Both the position numbers and the translations under genes were made by a program. Below, piece by piece: positions 25,485 to 33,160 of a DNA stretch of 64,000 nt (within the stretch, counting starts at the first letter, position 1; every line of letters starts with the position of its first letter). This stretch comes from Leptospira_A sp046736045 (GTDB taxonomy: Bacteria > Spirochaetota > Leptospiria > Leptospirales > Leptospiraceae). Under the pieces are notes generated by a model, which ran no database searches, was not told the DNA's origin, and was given only the letters and a program-made list of their open reading frames with translations. Location of the stretch: positions 2,170,001 to 2,234,000 of the forward strand of contig NZ_CP177134.1 in the NCBI RefSeq assembly GCF_046736045.1, written 5' to 3'.

Positions 25485-26414
25485 TTATTGGTTTGACTTC
25501 ATGTTTTTTGCAACATTGAGAAAGTGGCCTTCCACATCATACCATAGGTTACCTGATTTTAATGTGTTGGATGCTTGCAAATGGTCGATACCGGTTGTGA
25601 AAATTCCGTAAGATGGCCCACCTTTCCAAGTTCCCCATTTTTGAGAAGTAAGTGGAACTAAACCGTCGTTAGTAAGTCCTTGTCCTTGGAAAAGTCCGCC
25701 CGCTGCGCAAGCTGGGTGAAGGATTCCCATAAGAGGGTGTTGGATGAGGTCCGGAATTGTGATGCTTGATCCGTAAGAGAAGTATTTAACTCCTGAATTG
25801 TTAGGAGTTGCCGAGTTGAAAGTCACCAAACCTTCTTTAGATAAAGAAGCAAGTGCTGCCAAAGCGTTTTGTTGGTTGGTTCCGCCGTATACTACTTTTA
25901 CTAAAGTTTCTATAACCACTGCAACGAACGGTTGAATCCAGCCAGGAAGAACCGATTTTACGATGTCTGCAATCGGCGAACCGTAGTGAGGTGTATTCAA
26001 AGTAGTTAGAGTGGAAACTCTGGAAGAAAGTCCCAGGTTGGAAACCGCGTATCTGCTGTCCAATCCACCTTGTGAGTGACCGAGGATATGAAATTTGCCA
26101 GTGTAGTTATTTGCCGCAGCGTAATTTAGGATTAATGTCTTGAGTTGTTGTCCGCGCACTTCATTGGAGTTAGCTGCTGATTTGGAAGGTGCAAATACAG
26201 TTGCTCCTTGGTCGCGCAAGTAGGTGTCCATTCCACCCCAGTAATTGATAATGCTGATCACTCCACCGGAGTTGTCACCCCAACCGAACAGACCATGGGA
26301 TAATACGATCGGATATGTTCCTGTTAATGGTTTGGAAGAAGACCCTGAACTTGCGAATGCGGGAGCTGTTAATAATGCTGCCGTAACTAATGCTAAAATT
26401 GCCTTGCGATTCAT
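25485..26414 (-). CDS. Secreted triacylglycerol lipase (foldase-dependent, family I)
   Basis: 309 residues with a signal peptide cut near AFASS (about residue 21). The oxyanion motif is VLSHGLFGWGD (about 37-47), the nucleophile Ser114 lies in GHSQGG, and Asp250 (LTNDGLVP) and His278 (GIDHLQ) complete the triad. It hydrolyses lipids outside the cell. The strong ribosome site AGAGGTGA precedes the ATG. It forms a pair with the downstream foldase gene. Confidence 0.93.
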   Translation of the reverse strand: MNRKAILALVTAALLTAPAFASSGSSSKPLTGTYPIVLSHGLFGWGDNSGGVISIINYWGGMDTYLRDQGATVFAPSKSAANSNEVRGQQLKTLILNYAAANNYTGKFHILGHSQGGLDSRYAVSNLGLSSRVSTLTTLNTPHYGSPIADIVKSVLPGWIQPFVAVVIETLVKVVYGGTNQQNALAALASLSKEGLVTFNSATPNNSGVKYFSYGSSITIPDLIQHPLMGILHPACAAGGLFQGQGLTNDGLVPLTSQKWGTWKGGPSYGIFTTGIDHLQASNTLKSGNLWYDVEGHFLNVAKNMKSNQ

Positions 26415-26446
26415 ACTTTTTTCACCTCTGAATTTTCTAAGAGATA

Positions 26447-26475
26447 ATTATGGCAAAAATAAGGAAAGTGTGCAA
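26447..26475 (-). promoter_or_regulatory. Candidate promoter of the lipase operon
   Basis: On the minus strand, TTGCAC (26475-26470) and CATAAT (26452-26447) are separated by 17 bp, about 30 bp before the lipase ATG. This is the best sigma-70-like match in the gap. Confidence 0.5.
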
Positions 26476-26655
26476 GAAAAAATTTGAATCCTGTTCAAAA
26501 TACTAAAAAAAAATGCAAATGCGTACCTTTTTACCGTACATTTTGTATTAAATCCTGTAGATTGGAAAGAAAAGGGGAGTAAACGGGTGGGTTTTGTTGA
26601 AAAAAGTTTGGTTTTATGGCAAAATAGGGAAAACGAATCCAGGAATTTTCCTGCT

Positions 26656-27141
26656 TTAAGGAACTTTTTTTCTGTATCTGATATAGAATCTTTCAAACTC
26701 GGAATGATCCCAAAACTGAATTGCTTCTTCATTTCCCAGGATGGCTCGCAGTTCGATAGCGGGAATTTCCTTCTCTTTGCACCACAGGTCTACATCTGCA
26801 AGCAATCGTTTCATATGACCTTTTTTCTTTTGGCCGAGTTTGGTGACCGTAAGATCAATGAATAAGGATCTTTCTTCCACCAAATGCGGCTTTTCCTCAA
26901 CACGTCCGATCACCAGTGAAACCAATTCTTCGTTTGAAGAATTTTCTTCCGCTTCGAAAATCCCCTTCATGTAGATTTTCCCGGAGCCAAGCAGTTTGAA
27001 GTATATGTCTGTGAATTTGGTAGCAGCTCTCGGACGGATTTGAAAAAGCCCGTCCAGAGTCAGTCCGTTTACCTTGCGAAAGAACTGATTTACCAGTTCG
27101 ATCGCTTGGTTTCTATCTGATTCGTTTAACTCTCGTAACAC
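26656..27141 (-). CDS. GNAT-family N-acetyltransferase
   Basis: 161 residues. The acetyl-CoA region corresponds to LTVTKLGQKKKGHMKRLL (about 98-115) and the C-terminal fold to RAILGNEEAIQFWDHSEFERFYIRYRKKV, typical of GNATs. The GTG start shares one base with the glyS stop (TAGTG), implying translational coupling. The substrate is not predictable. Confidence 0.75.
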   Translation of the reverse strand: MLRELNESDRNQAIELVNQFFRKVNGLTLDGLFQIRPRAATKFTDIYFKLLGSGKIYMKGIFEAEENSSNEELVSLVIGRVEEKPHLVEERSLFIDLTVTKLGQKKKGHMKRLLADVDLWCKEKEIPAIELRAILGNEEAIQFWDHSEFERFYIRYRKKVP

Positions 27142-28541
27142 TAGGTCATTCGATCAATGATATAAGATTTAATTTGGGAAATGGCAATTCGTTCCTGTTT
27201 CATAGAATCCCTTTCTCTGATGGTAACTGTTCCGTCTTGCAAACTATCATAGTCCACAGTGATGCAGAAAGGAGTTCCGATTTCATCATGACGTCTGTAT
27301 CTTTTTCCAATCGCTCCGCCATCATCGTAATCGGCATACCAGTGATTGCGCAAGTCTTCGTAGATTTCTTTTGCTTTTGTATCCAGTCCGTCTTTTTTCA
27401 TCAAAGGAAAGACTGCTACTTTTACGGGAGAAACTCTTTTTCCGAAACGAAGTACTGTTCTGATTTCTTCGTTTTCCAATTTTTCTTCTTCATAACCGTC
27501 GCATAAAACCGCAAGGAAAAGCCGGTTGAGTCCGAGAGCCGGCTCTACTACGTAAGGAAGATATTTTTTCTTTGCTTCCAAATCATGGTATTTCAAATCT
27601 TCAGAAGAAAATTTTTCATGTTGGGTGAGATCGTAGTCTGTTCGGGAAGCAACACCCCAAAGTTCTCCCCAACCAAACGGGTATTTGTATTCGATATCGC
27701 TTGTAGCGTCACTGTAAAAGGAAAGTTCTTCCTTTTCGTGCTCTCTCACCCGCAGATTTTCCTTTTTGATTCCCACAACATTGACAAGCCAGTTCATGCA
27801 GTAGTCGACCCAATACTTGAACCATTCCTTTTGGGTACCCGGTTCGCAGAAAAATTCCATTTCCATTTGTTCGAACTCGCGGGTTCGGAAAATAAACTGG
27901 CGAGCCATGATTTCATTGCGGAAGGATTTCCCTATCTGAGCAATTCCGAATGGAACTTTTTTGCGGGCAATCTGAGAAACATTTTTGAAATTGATAAATA
28001 TACCTTGGGCTGTTTCCGGACGGAGGTAGATGTCCACTGCTCCTTCTTCGGAAGCTCCGTGTGAAGTTTTGAACATCAGATTGAATTGGCGGGCTTCCGT
28101 AAAAGTTCCCACATTTCCGCAGGTAGGGCAGGCATACCCTTTTTCTAAAATATTGGCAGTGAGTTGTTCCAGGGTTTTTCCTGTAGCGGCACCTTCTCCT
28201 TCCTTATCTTCCAGGAATTTGTCCACGCGAACCCTAGCTTTGCATTTTTTGCAATCCATGAGAGGGTCGTTGAAATTGGAAACATGGCCTGAGGCTTCCC
28301 AAACGCGGGGATGGAGTAAGATTGAGGAATCAAGTCCTAAAATATCATCTCTTCTATGAACAAAATATTCCCACCAAAGTCTCTTTAGGTTATTTAATAC
28401 CTCAACACCGTTCGGACCATAGTCAAACGTATTGGAGAGACCCCCGTAAATCTCGGAACCAGGGAATACAAAACCTCTCCGTTTGGAGACTGCGACGATG
28501 GATTTGAGGGACTGCTCTTCTTTCTCTTTCGGCTGTGCCAT
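27141..28541 (-). CDS. glyS: Glycyl-tRNA synthetase (dimeric, class II)
   Basis: 466 residues from MAQPKEK, the homodimeric (alpha2) type. Motif 2 is FRNEIMARQFIFRTREFEQMEMEFF, with the preceding RPETAQGIFINFKN. A zinc-ribbon-like set is seen as DCKKC (about 100) and CPTCG (about 140). Motif 3 is PALGLNRLFLAVL and the anticodon-binding domain starts near PVKVAVFPL. It charges tRNA-Gly in the cytoplasm. It is divergent from the TonB-like gene. Confidence 0.95.
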   Translation of the reverse strand: MAQPKEKEEQSLKSIVAVSKRRGFVFPGSEIYGGLSNTFDYGPNGVEVLNNLKRLWWEYFVHRRDDILGLDSSILLHPRVWEASGHVSNFNDPLMDCKKCKARVRVDKFLEDKEGEGAATGKTLEQLTANILEKGYACPTCGNVGTFTEARQFNLMFKTSHGASEEGAVDIYLRPETAQGIFINFKNVSQIARKKVPFGIAQIGKSFRNEIMARQFIFRTREFEQMEMEFFCEPGTQKEWFKYWVDYCMNWLVNVVGIKKENLRVREHEKEELSFYSDATSDIEYKYPFGWGELWGVASRTDYDLTQHEKFSSEDLKYHDLEAKKKYLPYVVEPALGLNRLFLAVLCDGYEEEKLENEEIRTVLRFGKRVSPVKVAVFPLMKKDGLDTKAKEIYEDLRNHWYADYDDGGAIGKRYRRHDEIGTPFCITVDYDSLQDGTVTIRERDSMKQERIAISQIKSYIIDRMT

Positions 28542-28602
28542 ATTCGCCAAATTTTTTGTTTTCCACTAAAATTCAAAGTATTTTCCTAGAGATTGTCACT
28601 GA

Positions 28603-30414
28603 ATGAACCACCAAAACCAAAGTCATTTGTCTTCATTTCATGAGAAAGCGCTTAGCTTTCTCATTTGGATGTCTCCTATGTTTTCCCTTGGCATCTTTTT
28701 TGCTCTGGGGGTACTGTTTGCATTTCCGAAAGCTCTCCGCATCAAAAGAAAAGCTCTCGTTGTGATTTTCATTCATCTGCTTTCCTGGATTATTTTTTAT
28801 CCGGTTGAGTTGCTTCATAGATCCAGTCTGGAATGGGAGGCCAGGATCAATGAATTTTTAAGTTTGGACTCCAATATCAACCTAATCAAAGTTTGTATTG
28901 TAGTTGCCGTTGGAATTTTTCTTTTTATCAATTACATTCATTCTTCCGCAAGACAGAATGCTCGGAATAAAGTAAGAAACAATTTGTTACAGACAGTTTC
29001 TCCAGGTTCCGTTCTCCGGAATGGAAGCCGTATCAGGGATTCTAAATTCGATTATTTCCTGCTCGTATTTTTTTTGGGATTGTTCCTTACTTTCGCCTTT
29101 GATTTGTTAATTGAGTGGATCAGGCCTAAGTCGGCTTATAATCCGATTTTGCCTCTTGCCAATCTATATATGTTTTTTTTCAATTATCTGCTTTCCTGCA
29201 GTATCTTGCTTTTTAGTTTCAATCGGAACAAGTCGCCTTCTATTTTATCCCGATTCTATATTAACTATCAGATCGGAATCAGGCTTCGTGAAGCCTGGAA
29301 AAAGGCAGCGGACAAATCGGAAAAGTTTCCATTTTTGAAAGAAATAGAAATCAAAAAAAGAGCATTGTTGAGAGACAGGTTGGTGCCCGGATGGGGGCAT
29401 ATTTATCTGGAAGACTTTTGGCGGGGATTTCCATTTTTATTTGTTACACTGCTTCTCTGGCTTTTTTTGGCGGTTTGGACTTTTTCTTTTATCAGCCCCG
29501 TATTCGGTTTGCAGTTTTTGGGGGGAATGGGTTTGAAACCGGGGATTCCCGATAAAAACTTTTTTCTGGCAGCACAAAACATCGCTTATTCGGTTCTGAC
29601 TTTATCTGCTTTGATTTTTATTTATTTTTATTCGGGATATTTGCTTACCCGTAGTTTTTCTTTGGAAAACCTGGGACTTAAAAAATCAGGTGAAAAAGAA
29701 TTGGATCCTGTTTTCGAACCGGGCATCCGCCGCGGATTCAGAAACACTCTTCCTATTTCCCTTCTGTTCCACCTAATTTTGATTTGTTTGATATTTATCA
29801 TTCCTATTTCTCTGCAAAGAAATCAGCAAAAGAAAGATAAATCCGCTGATAAAAAGAATCATTTCCAACCGGAGAAGATGGAGTTCTACTTCATTGATCC
29901 GAATATCCCCGACGAGATGGACGGTTTGAACGGAGGAGTTGTCACCGGTACGGATACCAATAACAAAACCCAAGGTGAAAAAATCTCCGATGAAAAAGCT
30001 GCAGATAACGGACCAAAGGCGGGTTACGTAAAAAAAATCAGAGGTAAAAAAGTTCCTCCTACTTATTCCAATTATATCTCCGCCAAAATGAGAATTCCCG
30101 AAAGTTATATGGATTATTGGGCAAAAGCGCCTCATCCGTATTCCAGTGTGGTTGCATATACCATTACGCAAGACGGGGATATCATTGATGTGGAGCTTGT
30201 GGAAGGATCGGATTATCCGGATCAGGACTTACGCACTCTACAGCTTGTAGAAAGTCTGGGGCCTCTCATCCCTCCGCCTAATTCCAAAAATGACATCAGA
30301 GTCACCGAACTTTTTTGGAATGGGCCGATTGATCCCGAGTTTGTTCCTACTCCTTTGCAAAAAGAAATGATCAATATGTTTGATGGAAGATATATGGAGG
30401 AGTTGCCCGAATGA
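28603..30414 (+). CDS. Polytopic membrane protein with TonB-like C-terminal domain
   Basis: 603 residues. About eight TM helices lie in residues 1-405, with a cytoplasmic loop carrying VPGWGHIYLEDFWRG (about 262-276). A final TM at about 390-405 leads into a ~195-residue periplasmic tail. Its last part (YSSVVAYTITQDGDIIDVELVEGSDYPDQDLRTLQLVESLGPLIPPP) matches the TonB/TolA C-terminal fold. TonB proteins pass energy to outer-membrane receptors, but normally have one TM; this multi-TM form is odd. It overlaps the PrsW gene by 4 bp. Confidence 0.7.
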   Translation: MNHQNQSHLSSFHEKALSFLIWMSPMFSLGIFFALGVLFAFPKALRIKRKALVVIFIHLLSWIIFYPVELLHRSSLEWEARINEFLSLDSNINLIKVCIVVAVGIFLFINYIHSSARQNARNKVRNNLLQTVSPGSVLRNGSRIRDSKFDYFLLVFFLGLFLTFAFDLLIEWIRPKSAYNPILPLANLYMFFFNYLLSCSILLFSFNRNKSPSILSRFYINYQIGIRLREAWKKAADKSEKFPFLKEIEIKKRALLRDRLVPGWGHIYLEDFWRGFPFLFVTLLLWLFLAVWTFSFISPVFGLQFLGGMGLKPGIPDKNFFLAAQNIAYSVLTLSALIFIYFYSGYLLTRSFSLENLGLKKSGEKELDPVFEPGIRRGFRNTLPISLLFHLILICLIFIIPISLQRNQQKKDKSADKKNHFQPEKMEFYFIDPNIPDEMDGLNGGVVTGTDTNNKTQGEKISDEKAADNGPKAGYVKKIRGKKVPPTYSNYISAKMRIPESYMDYWAKAPHPYSSVVAYTITQDGDIIDVELVEGSDYPDQDLRTLQLVESLGPLIPPPNSKNDIRVTELFWNGPIDPEFVPTPLQKEMINMFDGRYMEELPE

Positions 30415-31187
30415 ACGAAATAGAACTCTCGTTATTTGATTATTTTATCGGATCACTCACAATCCTTCCCTGGGCGATTGTATTATGGAAGTCTTTTCCG
30501 AAAAAATTATCCCGCAACGCGCAAATCGGTATTGCAATGGCACTTCTATTAGGTTGGGTCTCTACCGTTTTGATACTTTGGTTGCACCCTGTGATTTGGC
30601 CTCAGACGGATTTTGTTACCAAGAAAAAAGTAAGTATGCTCACTCAAACGGCTCATCTTGCTTTTATTCAGGCGGGAATGATGGAAGAAAGTTTCAAAAT
30701 TCTGTTTATTTTGCTTCTTAGCTTTGCATTAAGTTATGATTTTAAAACGAAATCCTTTTTACCTGAGTCAGTACTGTTTGCGGGGTTTGTAGCAATGGGA
30801 TTTTCTTTTATTGAAAATACTCATTATATCGCACGGGAAATCGCGGATCGAAAATTGGATATTTTTCTGGCACGAACGATTCATTCCTCTAACATTCATT
30901 TATTGATCAATTTATGTTTCGGAATGTTTCTTTTAAAATCCAATTCGAAAGAAACAAAAGAAAAAATTCCTTATCTTTTTTATGCGTTTTTACTTGCAGT
31001 ATTGCAGCACGGAGTAGTGGATTTTCTTTTGATACCGGGCGCTTCGTTCGGACAATGGATCGCCTCCGCCTTGTTTGTTGGTATTTGGGTTTGGGTGGTT
31101 CGTGACTGGAGAATCTATGTGACTGCTTATCTGCTGGATAAAAAAACTCTAATCCCCGCTTCGGAATATTCTTCCCAGTCTACTTGA
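30411..31187 (+). CDS. PrsW-family intramembrane protease
   Basis: 258 residues with about eight TM helices. Family motifs are MMEESFKIL (the EExxK glutamate pair, about residues 91-95), FAGFVAMGFSFIENTHYI, RTIHSSNIHLL and LQHGVVDFLL. PrsW-like proteins cut anti-sigma factors in some bacteria. The ATGA start couples it to the TonB-like protein. Its 3' end overlaps the convergent effector-domain gene by about 60 bp. Confidence 0.85.
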   Translation: MNEIELSLFDYFIGSLTILPWAIVLWKSFPKKLSRNAQIGIAMALLLGWVSTVLILWLHPVIWPQTDFVTKKKVSMLTQTAHLAFIQAGMMEESFKILFILLLSFALSYDFKTKSFLPESVLFAGFVAMGFSFIENTHYIAREIADRKLDIFLARTIHSSNIHLLINLCFGMFLLKSNSKETKEKIPYLFYAFLLAVLQHGVVDFLLIPGASFGQWIASALFVGIWVWVVRDWRIYVTAYLLDKKTLIPASEYSSQST

Positions 31188-31630
31188 AAGCTCCTGATTT
31201 TGGGGATTTCCGGGTGGTTCCAGATTTCCGCCCAAAATTTAGGAACCACTTCTTCAGGAGCTCCCGGGTGAATGGCAAAATAACGACCGTTTTGTGGTTT
31301 GAATGTGATTTTTTCCAAACCATTCAAAACTTTTTCTTCTTCTTTTACGGCGTAGCCCAATAAAAAATCATAAGCCCCCGTTTCGTCTTTTTCATAATTA
31401 AAATAAACTGCAAATAACGGATCAAATCTACGTATCACTTCTAACTTTTTTGGGAGATCTAATTTATAGAAACTGGAATATATGGAAGGTATAATTTTAT
31501 CCGCCTCACCCGGTTTGTTGGTGGTTCTCACGCGTAAACCCATTACCGTGAATGCTTCAGTTGAAACCAGCGGCTCCGAAAGATCTGTCATAGGAAAATA
31601 TTTCAATTCCCCTGTTCCCTCTGCAATCAT
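31127..31630 (-). CDS. GyrI-like effector-binding domain protein
   Basis: 167 residues, a stand-alone bacterial effector-binding fold: FTVMGLRVRTTN (about 27-38), YDFLLGYAV (about 87-95), GRYFAIHPGAPEEVVPKFWAEIWNHPE (about 115-140) and FQVDWEEYSE. Such proteins bind small hydrophobic molecules. No DNA-binding domain is attached. Its start region faces the 5S promoter, so the two are divergently transcribed. Confidence 0.75.
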   Translation of the reverse strand: MIAEGTGELKYFPMTDLSEPLVSTEAFTVMGLRVRTTNKPGEADKIIPSIYSSFYKLDLPKKLEVIRRFDPLFAVYFNYEKDETGAYDFLLGYAVKEEEKVLNGLEKITFKPQNGRYFAIHPGAPEEVVPKFWAEIWNHPEIPKIRSFQVDWEEYSEAGIRVFLSSR

Positions 31631-31645
31631 TTCCTATATTTTTGT

Positions 31646-31676
31646 TTGACAGACCAGTTCTCATCGGAAATATGGT
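31646..31676 (+). promoter_or_regulatory. Promoter of 5S rRNA copy 1
   Basis: TTGACA (31646-31651) lies 22 bp before GGTAAAT. The same element and spacing occur before copy 2 (TTGACA at 37803). The intervening sequences differ, so the conservation of both elements is meaningful. The -10 hexamer is uncertain (TATGGT here). Confidence 0.5.
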
Positions 31677-31681
31677 AAATA

Positions 31682-31800
31682 CTCCTGGTGATAATGGAGA
31701 GAAGGCAATACCCGTTCCCATTCCGAACACGGAAGTCAAGCTTCTCATCGCCGATGGTACTATTGGGTTCGCTCAATGGGAGAGTAGGACGTTGCCGGGT
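31682..31800 (+). rRNA. rrf: 5S ribosomal RNA, copy 1
   Basis: About 119 nt with the standard 5S pattern: terminal stem from CTCCTGGTG, the loop CCCGTTCCCATTCCGAACAC, AAGTCAAGC, and the 3' arm from TGGGAGAGTAGGACG to GCCGGGT. It stands alone, as in Leptospira where rRNA genes are unlinked. The transcribed region appears identical to copy 2 at 37839. Exact ends are estimated from the fold. Confidence 0.93.
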
Positions 31801-31819
31801 TCAGGCATAATAAGTTGAT

Positions 31820-31849
31820 AAGGCGTGGTCTTCGGATCACGCCTTTTTT
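31820..31849 (+). terminator. Rho-independent terminator of 5S copy 1
   Basis: AAGGCGTGGTC, TTCG tetraloop, GATCACGCCTT (one G-U pair), then T6. The same element recurs at 37977 and 38317. Confidence 0.85.
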
Positions 31850-31976
31850 ATTTGTGGTAGCGTAGTTAAGTCCGGCAAGTCCGGGACTCGCTAAAGCGGT
31901 CCCCGTCTCATAAAGCAAGCAAGGTGTCTTGCTTTCTTTCTTCCGACATGTTGCCGGGTTAGTATTCATACCCATA

Positions 31977-32006
31977 AAAAGGCCAACAGAAATGTTGGCT
32001 TTTTTT
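31977..32006 (+). terminator. Second terminator-like hairpin downstream of 5S copy 1
   Basis: GCCAACA, GAAA loop, TGTTGGC, followed by seven T. A different sequence stands at the same place after copies 2 and 3, but it keeps TTGGC and the T-run (without a good stem). This may end a small RNA transcribed from the 5S-linked block. Confidence 0.5.
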
Positions 32007-32132
32007 ATACCCAAATGAATATGAGCGAACCCAAGAAGTAAGTAAAGTTGTTCGCGAAATGACAGAGTTGCGAACCAGAGAAAAGAAGAAGGCAAAAAGG
32101 CGAACTTATTTGAAGAAAATTTAGGGAAGACA

Positions 32133-32290
32133 CAGTATCACTTTACAAAGTAAAGGTGGTGTGATAAAAGAAAGTCATTGGATGGCTTTGTCTAGTTCCC
32201 CTCCCGAGAGATCAGCTTCGCTGATGATTCTCCGAATACTTCTTCGCTTCTATTGGCGCGAAGAAGGGGCGGGGTTATTAAATGCGGCCT
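32133..32290 (-). repeat. Dispersed intergenic repeat, long version
   Basis: Read on the minus strand this aligns with 1921-2039. It contains three nested hairpins: CTTTAC-AAA-GTAAAG inside TATCAC...GTGATA (32147-32177), ATCAGC-TTC-GCTGAT (32211-32225), and CTTCTTCGC/GCGAAGAAG (32239-32266). The last two are an insert relative to the 1.9-kb copy. No coding frame is convincing. Confidence 0.6.
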
Positions 32291-32334
32291 AATTCGAAAG
32301 ACTAGAATTAATCTTTCTTTTTCGAAATCTTCCC

Positions 32335-32475
32335 GCGCCAGGGATCGTAGCGAGGGGACGAAGTCCCCGTCCGAAGGACCGAAGCCGAAAGGCTCCGCCT
32401 GCGAAAGAGCCCGATCGGCGTAACCGATTGATTCAATCTTCACCTAATACATCCGAGGCGCCAATCAATGAAAAC
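32335..32475 (+). repeat. Dispersed repeat with GCGCC/GGCGC ends
   Basis: It begins CGCGCCAGGGATCGTAGCG and ends with a 35-bp stretch (32441-32475) that recurs exactly at 48395-48429. The left end matches the left end of the 250-bp repeats at 44.1 and 47.0 kb (CGCGCCAGTGATCGCAGCG). GAGGCGCC near the right end also recurs there. The inside differs between members. The inverted GCGCC...GGCGC ends suggest a small mobile or folded element. Confidence 0.55.
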
Positions 32476-32494
32476 AAATCGGATATCTTTATTC

Positions 32495-33073
32495 TTAATT
32501 TCTTTTCGTTATTTGTTCGAATTGTTTACGCATCATGTAGATGAATTCAATTTCGCCGGTCATCCGATAAAGGTTTGCTGCTCCTTCATAAACCACCATG
32601 ACTTCCAGAGCCATTTCTCTCAGATCTTCCGGTTTTTTTTTGCGCTTAGGGGAATACTTTTCTAAAATGGAAATCACCATTTCTAACCAGCGTTTTTTGA
32701 TTAGGCGCAATTTGGATTCGAATGTGCTTCGATCTATGCTTGAAAGTTGTGACGCAAAAGATCCGAATGGGCAACCGTAGTATTTTTTTGTGCGTGCTGC
32801 ACGTTCAATCAGAGTTGTCCACGCTATGAAGAAATCGGACAAAGATTCCGATCGTTTTGACAATCGATCTAAAATTCCTAAAAATTCTGCCTCTTTAAAA
32901 TCAAGATATGCCAAACCCAATGCGGCTTTGGATTCAAAATAATAATAGAGAGTCGGTTTTTTTATGTCACAGGTATTGATGATTTCTTCCACTCCCGTAT
33001 TCACATAACCTTTTGAATAAAATAAATCGACTGCCGTATCCAGGATTCTTTCTTTTGTATTTGGTTTTGTCAT
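32495..33073 (-). CDS. TetR-family transcriptional regulator
   Basis: 192 residues from MTKPNTKER. The HTH is in residues about 8-55 (RILDTAVDLFYSKGYVNTGVEEI; KKPTLYYYFESKAAL). The C-terminal ligand domain contains YYGCPFGSFASQLSS, as in AcrR/NemR-like members with a conserved cysteine that may sense electrophiles. It faces the acyltransferase-like gene across an 87-bp gap holding a palindromic operator, so it probably represses both. Confidence 0.9.
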   Translation of the reverse strand: MTKPNTKERILDTAVDLFYSKGYVNTGVEEIINTCDIKKPTLYYYFESKAALGLAYLDFKEAEFLGILDRLSKRSESLSDFFIAWTTLIERAARTKKYYGCPFGSFASQLSSIDRSTFESKLRLIKKRWLEMVISILEKYSPKRKKKPEDLREMALEVMVVYEGAANLYRMTGEIEFIYMMRKQFEQITKRN

Positions 33074-33099
33074 AAACTGGAAAAAATATCTTGCATAAA

Positions 33100-33121
33100 A
33101 TATACCGAGTGGTAGGTATAT
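33100..33121. promoter_or_regulatory. Palindromic TetR operator
   Basis: ATATACC and GGTATAT are perfect 7-bp arms around an 8-bp centre that itself contains ACC-GAGT-GGT symmetry. Length and form fit TetR-family sites. It lies 27 bp before the regulator start and 40 bp before the divergent gene, with TATATT as a possible -10 for the latter. Confidence 0.7.
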
Positions 33122-33160
33122 TGTCAATTCAATTTTAAAACTGAATGATAGGAGAAACGG

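Larger units (their letters stand above)
31801..32090 (+). repeat. 5S-linked downstream block, copy 1
   Basis: The sequence after the 5S terminator is repeated almost exactly after copy 2 (37958-38231) and again at 38298-38512. It contains TCCGGCAAGTCCGGGACTCG, the hairpin AAGCAAG-GTGT-CTTGCTT (31917-31934), a second GTTGCCGGGTT, and then diverges for ~40 bp before becoming alike again (GTTGGC-T7, then CGAACCCAAGAAG). An opposite-strand open frame here exists only because the block is repeated; I do not call it. Confidence 0.7.

Noticed and set aside
27585..28064. 159-residue plus-strand frame opposite glyS
   Set aside because: Antisense to conserved motif 2 of glycyl-tRNA synthetase.
31760..32095. 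Open frame on the minus strand across the 5S gene and its flank, recurring at 38125-38388
   Set aside because: It overlaps the 5S rRNA and terminators on the opposite strand; the recurrence is due to the DNA duplication, not to a conserved protein.
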